From DASZZY01 sp036260395 (GTDB taxonomy: Bacteria; Actinomycetota; UBA4738; CALAEC01): 21,389 bases of DNA. A model generated the notes under the pieces. The model was not told the DNA's origin and searched no databases. It worked only from the letters and a program-made list of their open reading frames with translations. The stretch lies in the NCBI GenBank assembly GCA_036260395.1, contig DASZZY010000128.1:1-21389 (forward strand), in the 5' to 3' direction. The position numbers and the translations under genes were made by a program. Below, one piece after another: positions 13,863 to 20,616 of the stretch (position 1 is its first letter; each line of letters opens with the position of its first letter).

Positions 13863-14620
13863 GCGAGGCGTCGCCCGCCCACCCGGAGCGGTCCCCGGGC
13901 CGGCCGGCGTTCTACGCGCTTCGCTCCGGCGGGTGGCGGGACTACTGGACGCTGCTCCACCCGCCGTACACGCTGTGGCACCTGTCCAACGTGGCCCTGG
14001 GGGCCGCCGCCGCCCCGGCGGTCGACTGGCGGCCGCTCGCGGCCACCCTCCTGGCGTTCTTCCTGGGGGTCGGCGTCACGGCCCACGCCCTCGACGAGGT
14101 CGCGGGGCGCCCGCTGCGGACCCGGATCTCGGATCGCGTCCTGTGGACGCTCGCGTGGACGGGGCTGGCCGGCGCCGTGGCCCTCGGCGTTCTGGGGGCC
14201 GCTCGCGTCTCGTGGTGGCTGCTGGCGTTCGTGGCGTTCGGCGGGTTCATCGTCGTGGCTTACAACCTCGAGCTGTTCGGCGGCCGGCTCCACAGCTCCG
14301 TGTGGTTCGCCTTGGCGTGGGGCGGGTTCCCGGCGCTGACGGCCTACTTCGCTCAGGCGGCCACCGTCCGGCTGGAGGGGATCCTCGTGGCCGCCGGCTG
14401 CGCGGCCCTGGCCGCCGCCCAGCGGCGGCTGTCGACGCCGGTCAGGACGCTCCGGCGGCGGGCCCGCTCGGTCGAGGGCTCGGTCACCCTCTCGGACGGC
14501 CGGCGGATCCCGCTCGACGAGGAGACGCTCCGGCGGATTCCCGAGGGGGCGCTCCGGATGCTCTCGGCCGCCGTGGCGCTGCTCGCGGGCGGCCTGGTGG
14601 CGGCCCGCCTGCTCGCCTGA
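13859..14620 (+). CDS. Polytopic membrane protein of unknown function, likely CTG start
   Basis: The 253-residue protein has about seven hydrophobic segments. It begins with the conserved-looking DYWTLLHPPYTLWHLSNVALG, has AHALDEVAGRPLRTRIS after the second helix, and ends with a cytosolic Arg-rich segment and a last helix. The Asp-Glu loop after helix 2 and AYNLELFGG later vaguely resemble the two Asp-rich motifs of UbiA prenyltransferases, which would suit the MenG neighbour. The canonical NxxxD pattern is missing, so this is only a hint. The frame contains no ATG, GTG or TTG before residue 45, so the CTG at 13859, in a CTGA overlap with the methyltransferase stop, is the best start. Confidence 0.75.
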   Translation: MSEASPAHPERSPGRPAFYALRSGGWRDYWTLLHPPYTLWHLSNVALGAAAAPAVDWRPLAATLLAFFLGVGVTAHALDEVAGRPLRTRISDRVLWTLAWTGLAGAVALGVLGAARVSWWLLAFVAFGGFIVVAYNLELFGGRLHSSVWFALAWGGFPALTAYFAQAATVRLEGILVAAGCAALAAAQRRLSTPVRTLRRRARSVEGSVTLSDGRRIPLDEETLRRIPEGALRMLSAAVALLAGGLVAARLLA

Positions 14621-14630
14621 CGCGCTCGTT

Positions 14631-14659
14631 TTGCATCCCGGGGGGACCGTCCCTATCCT
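14631..14659 (+). promoter_or_regulatory. Sigma-70-like promoter TTGCAT-N17-TATCCT
   Basis: TTGCAT (14631-14636) and TATCCT (14654-14659) are 17 bp apart, the optimal housekeeping spacing. Transcription would start near 14666, giving a leader of about 44 nt for the purine permease. Confidence 0.75.
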
Positions 14660-14670
14660 TGCGCCGTCCG

Positions 14671-14685
14671 CGGGGCGGCGCCCCG
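14671..14685 (+). promoter_or_regulatory. Leader hairpin upstream of the purine permease
   Basis: CGGGGC (14671-14676) and GCCCCG (14680-14685) form a perfect 6-bp stem with a 3-nt loop at the start of the mRNA leader. It is far too small for a purine riboswitch aptamer. It might stabilise the mRNA or be a by-product of composition. Confidence 0.4.
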
Positions 14686-14709
14686 TGTGCGCGTCCGAAA
14701 GGAGGAAGC

Positions 14710-16140
14710 ATGGCGTCCACGACGTCCTCTCCTTCCCCAGCCAGGCGAGCGGGCGCCGACGGCCCGCTCGACCGCTACTTCCGCATCTCGGAGCGCGGCT
14801 CGTCGCTCCGGACCGAGCTGATCGCCGGCGTGGCCACCTGGCTGACGATGGCCTACATCCTCTTCGTGAACCCCGCGATCCTCGGGACGCTCGCCGACCC
14901 CACCGGGACGACGCTGCCGTTCCCCGCGGTCCTCACGGCCACCGCGCTGGTCGCCGGCGTGATGACGCTGCTGATGGGCGTGGTGGCGAACTATCCGTTC
15001 GCGCTGGCCGCCGGGCTGGGGCTGAACGCGTTCGTGACGTTCACGCTGGTGGGGACGCTGGGCCTCACGTGGCCCGCGGCCATGGGCGTCATCGTGATCG
15101 AGGGCCTGCTGATCACCGCGCTGGTTCTCACCGGCTTCCGCGAGGCGGTCCTGAACGCGATCCCGATGGACCTGAAGCGAGCGATCGGCATCGGGATCGG
15201 CCTGTTCATCGCGTTCATCGGCCTGGTGAACGCCGGCATCGTCGTCCACCCGGAGGCCGGCGAGCCCATCGTCACGCTGAACCCGGACCTGACGACGCTC
15301 CGGATCCTGACGTTCGCCATCGGGATGGTCATCACCGCCGCGCTGGTGGCCAGGCGGACCCGCGGCGCGCTCCTCATCGGCATCCTGGTCACGACGGCCG
15401 TGGCCGCCGTCATCAACGCCGTGTGGGGCGGCGGCCGGGTGTGGGCCGATCTCCCGGGCGTCGCTCGGCTCCCCGAGCAGCTGGTGGCCGCGCCCGACTT
15501 CAGCCTCGTGGGTCGGTTCTCGATCACCGGGGTGTTCGAGGCCCTGCCGGTGGCCACGGCCATCGCCGCGATCATCTCGGTGATGCTGTCCGACTTCTTC
15601 GACACGATGGGGACCGTCATCGGGATCGGGGGCGAGGCGCGGCTCCTGGACGAGGAGGGGCGCCTCCCCGGGATGAACCGCGTGCTGCTCGTCGACTCGG
15701 TGGCGGCGGCGGCCGGCGGCGCGGCGTCGGCGTCGTCGAACACCACGTTCATCGAGAGCGCCGCTGGGGTGTCGGAGGGCGGCCGGACGGGCCTGACGTC
15801 CGTGGTGGTGGCCGCCCTGTTCTTCCTGGCCCTGTTCCTTTCCCCGTGGGCCGGCGTGATCCCGCCGGAGGCCACCGCCCCGGTGCTGGTGATCGTGGGC
15901 TACTTCATGATGACGCTGGTCCGCGAGATCGAGTGGGGAGACCCGGCGATCGGCATCCCGGCGCTGCTGACCGTGGCCGTCATGCCGTTCACGTTCAGCA
16001 TCACGAACGGGGTGGCGGCCGGGTTCCTGGCCTACACCGTGATCACGGTGCTCGCGGGCCGGTGGCGGCAGGTCCACTGGCTGATGTATCTCGTGTCGGC
16101 GGTGTTCGTGTGGTACTTCGTCGAGGGGCTGGTGGCCTAG
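14710..16140 (+). CDS. NCS2 purine permease, AzgA-like
   Basis: The 476-residue polytopic protein matches the AzgA-like branch of the nucleobase-cation symporter 2 family, which imports hypoxanthine, guanine or adenine. Supporting motifs are ELIAGVATWLTMAYILFVNP at about 37-56, LAAGLGLNAF near 100, MLSDFFDTMGTVIGIGGEA near 295, and SSNTTFIESAAGVSEGGRTG near 340. The SAAGVSEGGRTG motif is the family's best signature. AAAGGAGG at 14698-14705 is a strong Shine-Dalgarno close to the ATG. It has its own promoter. Its stop and that of the convergent gene share the tetramer CTAG at 16137-16140. Substrate choice within the purines is not visible. Confidence 0.93.
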   Translation: MASTTSSPSPARRAGADGPLDRYFRISERGSSLRTELIAGVATWLTMAYILFVNPAILGTLADPTGTTLPFPAVLTATALVAGVMTLLMGVVANYPFALAAGLGLNAFVTFTLVGTLGLTWPAAMGVIVIEGLLITALVLTGFREAVLNAIPMDLKRAIGIGIGLFIAFIGLVNAGIVVHPEAGEPIVTLNPDLTTLRILTFAIGMVITAALVARRTRGALLIGILVTTAVAAVINAVWGGGRVWADLPGVARLPEQLVAAPDFSLVGRFSITGVFEALPVATAIAAIISVMLSDFFDTMGTVIGIGGEARLLDEEGRLPGMNRVLLVDSVAAAAGGAASASSNTTFIESAAGVSEGGRTGLTSVVVAALFFLALFLSPWAGVIPPEATAPVLVIVGYFMMTLVREIEWGDPAIGIPALLTVAVMPFTFSITNGVAAGFLAYTVITVLAGRWRQVHWLMYLVSAVFVWYFVEGLVA

Positions 16141-16526
16141 GCGCTCCGGCGGTCCAGCTCGAACCACACGTGCGTCCCGTCGTCCTCCCGGACACCCCAG
16201 CGGTCGGCGACCCGGTCTACCAGGTACAGGCCCCACCCGGCCTCTCCGGCCGGCCGGGGACGGGCGGGGCGATCCCCGAAGCCGCGGCCGGGGTCCGTCA
16301 CCTCAACGCGGATGCGGTCGGACCTCGGAACGACGAGGAGGCGGATCGAGGCATCGGGCGCCAGGTCCCCGTGCCGGACGCAGTTCGTCACCAGCTCGGT
16401 GACGAGCAGCTGGAGCGCCTGCACGGCGGTCGGGCTGAGGTTCCCCTCGAGCGTGGCTACGGCGGCCCGGGCGCGCGACGGCGCTCGTTCCTCCGCCCCG
16501 AGCTCGAGGTCAATGACCCGAGCCAC
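16137..16526 (-). CDS. RsbW-like Bergerat-fold kinase/ATPase (intact)
   Basis: The 129-residue protein is a HATPase_c domain of the anti-sigma regulatory kinase group. The N-box TELVTNCVRHG (Glu44, Asn48), the G1 box VTDPGRGFG (Asp78) and the G2 box GWGLYLVDRVADRWG (about 97-111) are all intact, so ATP binding and kinase activity are plausible. It has no transmembrane or sensor domain. The GTG at 16526 gives a normal N-terminus and overlaps the upstream gene by 17 bp, with GGAGG about 10 nt upstream. An in-frame ATG at 16613 would add 29 atypical residues. It ends the leftward regulator operon. Its partner could be the STAS protein here or one elsewhere. Confidence 0.88.
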   Translation of the reverse strand: MARVIDLELGAEERAPSRARAAVATLEGNLSPTAVQALQLLVTELVTNCVRHGDLAPDASIRLLVVPRSDRIRVEVTDPGRGFGDRPARPRPAGEAGWGLYLVDRVADRWGVREDDGTHVWFELDRRSA

Positions 16527-16761
16527 CGGGGCGACCCCTCCGCGCGGCCCACTCGACGAAGTCGCCCAGGTCCTGCCCCCGGTCCTCGGCCACGTAACGG
16601 TCGGCGAGCTCACGGATCTCCTGGTCGGAGAACCCTCGCTCTTTCAGGTGCGGTCGGGCCTGGTTCGCCAAGAGGTGCGCGCTCTCCACCTCGGCCGCCT
16701 CGGGCTGCGGCCTGGTCGGATCGGCGCTCTCTCCGGCCTTGCTCTCGTCCCGCTCGGTCAC
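16510..16761 (-). CDS. Small charged protein within the regulator operon
   Basis: This 83-residue protein begins with a Glu/Asp/Ser-rich, probably disordered stretch (about 1-25). An amphipathic helical part follows, ANQARPHLKERGFSDQEIRE, then LADRYVAEDRG, which resembles a short helix-turn-helix or UBA-like bundle. I do not recognise a named family. It sits between two Bergerat-fold genes, starts with GTG at 1761 bases into the operon side (position 16761), and its stop lies inside the next gene, so it is co-expressed with the stress regulators. A link to partner switching is inferred only from position. Confidence 0.7.
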   Translation of the reverse strand: MTERDESKAGESADPTRPQPEAAEVESAHLLANQARPHLKERGFSDQEIRELADRYVAEDRGQDLGDFVEWAARRGRPGGSGH

Positions 16762-16806
16762 TGAGGTCGTTATCCCCAGCGGCCTCGCCTTCCATGCGGG
16801 GTGCGT

Positions 16807-17199
16807 TCAGCCGTGCTTCCGCTTGACCAGGCGGACCGCCGTGCCCGGATACCTCGCGGTGCCCTCGGAGATCTCGACCTGGTCCATCAGCGACATCATC
16901 AGCTGGATGCCGTACCCGCCCGGCCCCTCGATCTGCGGCAGGCGGACCCGCCGCTTGAACACGCCCTGGTCGCGGACCTCGAGGACGACCTCGCCCTCCC
17001 GCCGCGTCCACCGCACGACGATGTCGGCGCTCCCGCTGTGCACGAGGGCGTTGGCGGCCGCCTCGTTGACCGCCAGCGCCAGCTCCTCGGTGGTCTTCAC
17101 GGACAGGCCCGCCTCGGCGGCGCGCTCGCGGACCCACCGGCGGATCTCCGCCAACGCCGACGGGTGGGTGGGGAACCCCCGCTCCTCGCTCTCCTCCAC
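16807..17199 (-). CDS. rsbW: RsbW/SpoIIAB-like anti-sigma kinase (canonical)
   Basis: This 130-residue protein is the best match here to a partner-switching anti-sigma factor. The N-box NEAAANALVHSG (Glu46, Asn50), G1 box VRDQG (Asp77) and G2 box GPGGYGIQLMMSLMDQVEI (about 92-110) are complete. Such proteins bind the SigB/SigF-type sigma factor and phosphorylate the STAS antagonist on serine. The GTG start is one base after the stop of the preceding degenerate homologue, in the same operon as the STAS gene and divergent from the sigma gene. I infer that it is the active kinase of this locus. Confidence 0.9.
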   Translation of the reverse strand: MEESEERGFPTHPSALAEIRRWVRERAAEAGLSVKTTEELALAVNEAAANALVHSGSADIVVRWTRREGEVVLEVRDQGVFKRRVRLPQIEGPGGYGIQLMMSLMDQVEISEGTARYPGTAVRLVKRKHG

Positions 17200-17200
17200 G

Positions 17201-17599
17201 CTACCCCGCCGGGACGGAGAAGCTCACCGAGGCGCGCTGGTCCCCCGCGGTGATCTCGGCGTCTTCGAACAGCGCTCGGATCAGCTCCAGGCCGACGCTG
17301 GCGAGGCTGCTCGGCGTGTCGTCCTCGGCGGGACCGGCCCCGGGCAGCGCCCCTCCCGTCACCCGGTAGCGCAGGCGGCCGTCGAGCGGGGTGGCCGCCA
17401 GGAGCATGCGCTCGCCGCTGCCCCGGACCAGAGCGGCGCAGGCCTCGGACAGCGCCAGCTTCAGGTCCTCGATGGCCCCTTCCGGGACGCCGTAGTGGCG
17501 GGCGAGGGCGGAGCCGAAGATCCGCGCGGTGGCGATGTAGGCGGCGTCCGGCGGGAGCTCGAGGGTGGCCTCCGGCCCGGCCTCGGCGTCGACCCACAT
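17201..17599 (-). CDS. Degenerate Bergerat-fold anti-sigma-like protein
   Basis: The 132-residue protein keeps the shape of an RsbW domain: the helix AYIATARIFGSALARHYGVP, the N-box region LALSEACAALVRG, and the G2-like SVGLELIRALFEDAEI. The N-box Asn that holds Mg-ATP is Ala56 and the G1 Asp motif is absent (RYRVTGGALPG), so it is unlikely to be a kinase. It may bind sigma factor, STAS protein or the neighbouring kinase. The ATG at 17599 lies 8 bp after the STAS gene stop, and its stop is one base before the next start, so it is part of the same tight operon. Confidence 0.8.
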   Translation of the reverse strand: MWVDAEAGPEATLELPPDAAYIATARIFGSALARHYGVPEGAIEDLKLALSEACAALVRGSGERMLLAATPLDGRLRYRVTGGALPGAGPAEDDTPSSLASVGLELIRALFEDAEITAGDQRASVSFSVPAG

Positions 17600-17607
17600 A
17601 GGGCGAC

Positions 17608-17952
17608 CTACCCCTCGGTGGCCCGGTCCACGGTGTCGTGGATCGGGAAGACCCTGTCGAGGCCGGTGATTCCCAGGACCTTCATCACCGGGTCGCGGGG
17701 GGCCACGAGGGCCAGTGACCCCTCGGCCTCTCGGCAGCGCTTGAGCGCGCCGATCAGGACGCCCAATCCGGTGGAGTCCAGAAACTCGACGCCGTCGAGG
17801 TCCACGGCCAGTCTCCGCCGGCCGCCCTCGATGAGCTCGAGGAGTCGCTCCTTCAGCCGGGGAGCGGTATAGAGGTCGACCTCGCCCCGGACTTCGACGA
17901 CGGTCCAGTCGCCTCGGTCCTCCGACTGGACCAGCAGGTTGGCTTCGACCAT
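17608..17952 (-). CDS. rsbV: RsbV/SpoIIAA-like STAS anti-anti-sigma factor
   Basis: The 114-residue STAS domain protein has VRGEVDLYTAPRLKERL at about 21-37, then VDLDGVEFLDSTGLGVLIGAL at 50-70. Ser60 in DSTGL is the residue that the anti-sigma kinase phosphorylates and the SpoIIE-type phosphatase dephosphorylates. In the unphosphorylated form such proteins pull the anti-sigma factor off the sigma factor. It is the first gene of the leftward regulator operon. The ATG at 17952 has GAGG seven bases upstream, and a TATACT -10 lies about 43 bp before it. Confidence 0.93.
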   Translation of the reverse strand: MVEANLLVQSEDRGDWTVVEVRGEVDLYTAPRLKERLLELIEGGRRRLAVDLDGVEFLDSTGLGVLIGALKRCREAEGSLALVAPRDPVMKVLGITGLDRVFPIHDTVDRATEG

Positions 17953-17994
17953 GGTCGGCCCTCGTGCGCTCGGGGCGGCTCGATACGACCAGGC

Positions 17995-18001
17995 TAGTAT
18001 A
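17995..18001. promoter_or_regulatory. Overlapping divergent -10 elements between the regulator operons
   Basis: Seven bases (TAGTATA) contain TAGTAT on the plus strand, 13 nt before the ATG at 18014, and TATACT on the minus strand (18001-17996), leading to the STAS operon. The two hexamers share five bases. Initiation in the two directions should therefore be mutually exclusive at any moment. No clear -35 or SigB-type element is visible. Confidence 0.6.
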
Positions 18002-18013
18002 GGCGGAGCCCCC

Positions 18014-18409
18014 ATGAGCGCGGAGATCACCGTTACCGTCCCGGCTCGTCCGGAATTCGCCCACGTGCTGAGGGCCGTGGTCGCCAGCGTCGCGGCCCGG
18101 ATGGACCTGGGCTACGACGTCATCGAGGAGCTGCGGATCCTGGTGGACGAGGCGTCGGCCCAGCTGCTGGCCATCCGGGAGCCCGCCACAGCCCTGCGGC
18201 TGCGGGTCATCCCGTCGGAGACCGCCGTGGAGCTGACGGTCTCGACCGACGCCCACGTTGGGCGGTGGCCGCCGGAGCGGGCGGAGCGGGGCCTCGGGTG
18301 GCAGGTCGTGGCGGGGCTGGCCGACGAGGCCGTGTTCGACCAGTGGGACGGGCGCGCCGCCGTCCGGCTGCGCAAGCTCGCCTCGGCCCCGGGAGGTCGG
18401 GATGACTGA
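18014..18409 (+). CDS. Anti-sigma-like Bergerat-fold protein beside the sigma gene (N-box lacks Asn)
   Basis: The 131-residue protein has the RsbW-type order: N-terminal strand and helix (FAHVLRAVVASVAARMDLGYD), an N-box-like segment LRILVDEASAQLLAI, and a G2-like RGLGWQVVAGLADEAVFDQ. Gln50 replaces the ATP/Mg-binding Asn of the N-box, and the G1 Asp-x-Gly motif is not clear (STDAHVG). Kinase activity is therefore doubtful. It lies directly upstream of the sigma factor and overlaps it by 8 bp, the usual position of a cognate anti-sigma factor, so sigma binding is likely. GGAG at about 18004-18007 supports the ATG at 18014. Confidence 0.85.
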   Translation: MSAEITVTVPARPEFAHVLRAVVASVAARMDLGYDVIEELRILVDEASAQLLAIREPATALRLRVIPSETAVELTVSTDAHVGRWPPERAERGLGWQVVAGLADEAVFDQWDGRAAVRLRKLASAPGGRDD

Positions 18410-19205
18410 GGCCCGGCCCGAGGACCGCCCGGAGGAGGCCGGCGTGGCGTCCCCCGAGCCGGTGGACGAGGGCCCCAGCCCGGAGGACGAGCGCTCGGCG
18501 GAGCTGTTCGCCCGTCTCCCCGACGACCAGGCCGCCCGCGAGGAGCTCGTCGAGCTGTACCGCCCGCTCGCCGAGTACCTGGCCCGCCGGTTCTACGGCC
18601 GGGGCGAGCCCCTGGAGGACCTGGTCCAGGTGGCCAGCATCGGGCTACTGAAGGCCGTGGACCGCTTCGACCCCGCCCGCGAGGTGAAGTTCTCGACGTA
18701 CGCCACGGCCACGATCGTGGGCGAGCTGAAGCGCCATTTCCGGGACAAGGGGTGGGCCCTGCGGGTCCCGCGTCGGCTCCAGGAGTCGGGGCTCAAGGTG
18801 GGACGGGCGGTCACCGACCTGGCCCAAACGCTGGGACGCTCGCCGACGATCCGGGAGATCGGCGACGTCACCGGGCTGTCGGAGGAGGAGGTGCTCGAGG
18901 CGATGGAGACCGTGAACGCCTACACGGCCGCCTCGCTGGACGCCCCCACGGACGACGAGGGAGCGACCTCGCTCCAGAAGCTGGGGGAGGAGGACCAGTC
19001 CTTCGAGCTCGTCGAGAGCTGGACGAGCGTGGCGCCCGCGCTCCGCGAGCTGCCGTCGCGGGAGCGGCGGATCCTCTACCTCAGGTTCTTCCGCGGCCTC
19101 ACCCAGACGCAGATCGCCGACGAGCTGGGGATCTCGCAGATGCACGTCTCGCGCCTCCTGTCGCGGACGCTCGCGGTGCTCCGCGACCGAGTCGGCGAGA
19201 CCTGA
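18402..19205 (+). CDS. SigB/SigF/SigG-family RNA polymerase sigma factor
   Basis: The 267-residue protein starts with an acidic, Pro-rich 35-residue extension. Region 2 (about 45-115) contains GEPLEDLVQVASIGLLKAVDRF-type core helices and the subfamily signature FSTYATATIVGELKRHFRDK. Region 3 (about 124-200) and region 4 (about 213-262) follow, with the helix-turn-helix LTQTQIADELGISQMHVSRL. GELKRHFRD marks the SigB/SigF/SigG group, which is controlled by partner switching and reads GTTT...GGGTAT promoters. Two such promoters are in this window (11766 and 19216). The ATG at 18402 has GGGAGG five bases upstream and overlaps the anti-sigma-like gene by 8 bp. I leave the symbol blank because naming differs between lineages. 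Confidence 0.96.
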   Translation: MTEARPEDRPEEAGVASPEPVDEGPSPEDERSAELFARLPDDQAAREELVELYRPLAEYLARRFYGRGEPLEDLVQVASIGLLKAVDRFDPAREVKFSTYATATIVGELKRHFRDKGWALRVPRRLQESGLKVGRAVTDLAQTLGRSPTIREIGDVTGLSEEEVLEAMETVNAYTAASLDAPTDDEGATSLQKLGEEDQSFELVESWTSVAPALRELPSRERRILYLRFFRGLTQTQIADELGISQMHVSRLLSRTLAVLRDRVGET

Positions 19206-19215
19206 GCCCCCCGCC

Positions 19216-19241
19216 GTTTCGGGCGCCGGCCCGTCGGGAAA
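19216..19241 (+). promoter_or_regulatory. SigB/SigF-type promoter, GTTT-N16-GGGAAA
   Basis: GTTT (19216-19219) and GGGAAA (19236-19241) are 16 nt apart, the same spacing as the promoter at 11766. The site lies just after the sigma gene and about 11 bp before the ATG at 19253. Confidence 0.65.
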
Positions 19242-19252
19242 ACATGCGGTCG

Positions 19253-19423
19253 ATGACACACCACGGCTCCGCGCACGACGAGCACGGGCACACGCACCAG
19301 CCCCCGCCGACCGAGCCGAGCTCGGGGTGGACGACCTACGCGCTCGTGAAGTACGGGATCATCCTGATCATCACGATCGTCGTCCTGTACTTCATCGCGC
19401 GGTTCATCCTGCCGCGGTTCTAG
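19253..19423 (+). CDS. 56-residue His-rich single-pass membrane protein
   Basis: The N-terminal 15 residues contain six histidines (HH at 3-4 and His at 8, 11, 13 and 15). A Pro-rich linker follows, then one transmembrane helix, KYGIILIITIVVLYFIARFI at about 33-52, ending RF. I do not recognise a family. The His-rich face would be cytosolic under the positive-inside rule only if the C-terminus is outside, and the Lys and Arg at both helix ends make topology unclear. A SigB-like promoter places the start at ATG 19253 rather than ATG 19244. Its last 20 bp overlap the convergent phosphatase gene. Confidence 0.75.
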   Translation: MTHHGSAHDEHGHTHQPPPTEPSSGWTTYALVKYGIILIITIVVLYFIARFILPRF

Positions 19424-20609
19424 GCGAGCCGTCGGGCCGCCACCGCACCGCCACCAGCGTGGCGTCGTCCCGTAGCCGGCGGCCGGCGTGCTCTTTCACG
19501 GCGTCGAGCACCTGACGGACCTGCACCAGGAGATCCACCTCCGGGTCGCCGTGGCGGGTGGCCAGGTCCAGGAACCGCTCCATGCCGAACTCCGGGCCGC
19601 CGTTCGGCCGCGCCTCGATGACGCCGTCCGAGTAGAACAGCACGATGTCGTCCGGCTGGAGGCCGATCACGGTCTCCGGCGCCGGCTCGCCGCCCAGCCC
19701 GAACGGCAGGCCGGGCGTCGCGTCGCCCAACGGCTGCGCGGCGTGGTTCCGGATCAGCACGGGGAGTGGGTGTCCGGCGTTGATCCAGGCGAGCGTCCCG
19801 CGATCCGGGTCCAGGCGGCACACGTGGCCCGTCACGAACCGCTCCGCCGCCACCTGATCGGCGACCGCCTCGTCCAGGTCCCTGGCGATGGCCGCCACGT
19901 CCGAGCGCTGGCGCCTCGAGTGGCGGTACGCGCCCACGGCGAGCGCCGTCAGCAGCGTGGCGCCGATGCCGTGCCCCATCGCGTCGAACACCGCCAGATC
20001 CACGTGCGAGCCGTTGGCCGCGAAGTCGAACGCGTCGCCACCGATGTCGTACGCCGGCTCCACGCGCCCGGCCACCTCGACCTGCGGCTCCCGGTACGTC
20101 GGGAGCGGCAGCAGATCCCATTGGATGGCCGCCGCCAGGCTGACGTCCCGGGCGCCGCGGGCGACCTCGAAGACGTCGCTGTGCCGGCGCGCGGCCAGCA
20201 CCGCGCCGCCGATGAGCCGGGATGCCGCCTCGGCCAGGGCGGCGCTCTCGGGATCCGTGGCGTCGGAGGCCACGCGGAGGACGCCCACGTTCTCGCTCCG
20301 GCGGAACACCGGGATCCACAACGAGCGTCCGCCGTCGCCGTTCGAGCTGACCGTCTGCCGGGTGAGGTAGGCCCGCCCCGCCAGCGTCCCCGGCAGGCGG
20401 ATCTCCTCCTGGCCGTTGCCGCCGCCGGGCTCCACCTTCCGGAGGAGCTCCTCGCCGTAGTCGGCGACGTACAGGTCGAGGGCACGCAGCCGGAGCGGCT
20501 CCCGGAGGACCTCCAGGCTGGTGGGCAGGATGTCGGCCGCCGAGGCGCGGTCCAGCGCGTCGAGCAGCGTCGCGAGGACGCGATCCACCGTGGTTCCCCC
20601 GTTCCCCAT
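19404..20609 (-). CDS. rsbU: RsbU-like GAF-SpoIIE (PP2C) serine phosphatase
   Basis: The 401-residue protein has an N-terminal GAF-like sensor domain (about 8-145), a short linker helix, and a SpoIIE/PP2C phosphatase domain (about 165-392). The metal-binding motifs are present: AYDIGGDAFD (187-196), DAMGHGIGA (209-217), NAGHPLP (277-283), SDGVIEA (327-333) and RDDATLVAVR (380-389). Phosphatases of this type dephosphorylate RsbV-like STAS proteins and so free the sigma factor. It would act on Ser60 of the STAS protein at 17608-17952. No membrane helix or response-regulator domain is present, so the GAF domain is the likely signal input. The ATG at 20609 is 7 nt after a TAGGAT box. Confidence 0.93.
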   Translation of the reverse strand: MGNGGTTVDRVLATLLDALDRASAADILPTSLEVLREPLRLRALDLYVADYGEELLRKVEPGGGNGQEEIRLPGTLAGRAYLTRQTVSSNGDGGRSLWIPVFRRSENVGVLRVASDATDPESAALAEAASRLIGGAVLAARRHSDVFEVARGARDVSLAAAIQWDLLPLPTYREPQVEVAGRVEPAYDIGGDAFDFAANGSHVDLAVFDAMGHGIGATLLTALAVGAYRHSRRQRSDVAAIARDLDEAVADQVAAERFVTGHVCRLDPDRGTLAWINAGHPLPVLIRNHAAQPLGDATPGLPFGLGGEPAPETVIGLQPDDIVLFYSDGVIEARPNGGPEFGMERFLDLATRHGDPEVDLLVQVRQVLDAVKEHAGRRLRDDATLVAVRWRPDGSPRTAAG

Positions 20610-20616
20610 CCCGACC

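Noticed and set aside
14621..14709. Purine riboswitch before the purine permease
   Set aside because: The mRNA leader is only about 44 nt with a single short hairpin, too small for the three-way-junction aptamer.
16527..16613. N-terminal extension of the last Bergerat-fold protein to the ATG at 16613
   Set aside because: It would add 29 unrelated residues inside the upstream gene; GTG 16526 gives a normal domain start with GGAGG upstream.
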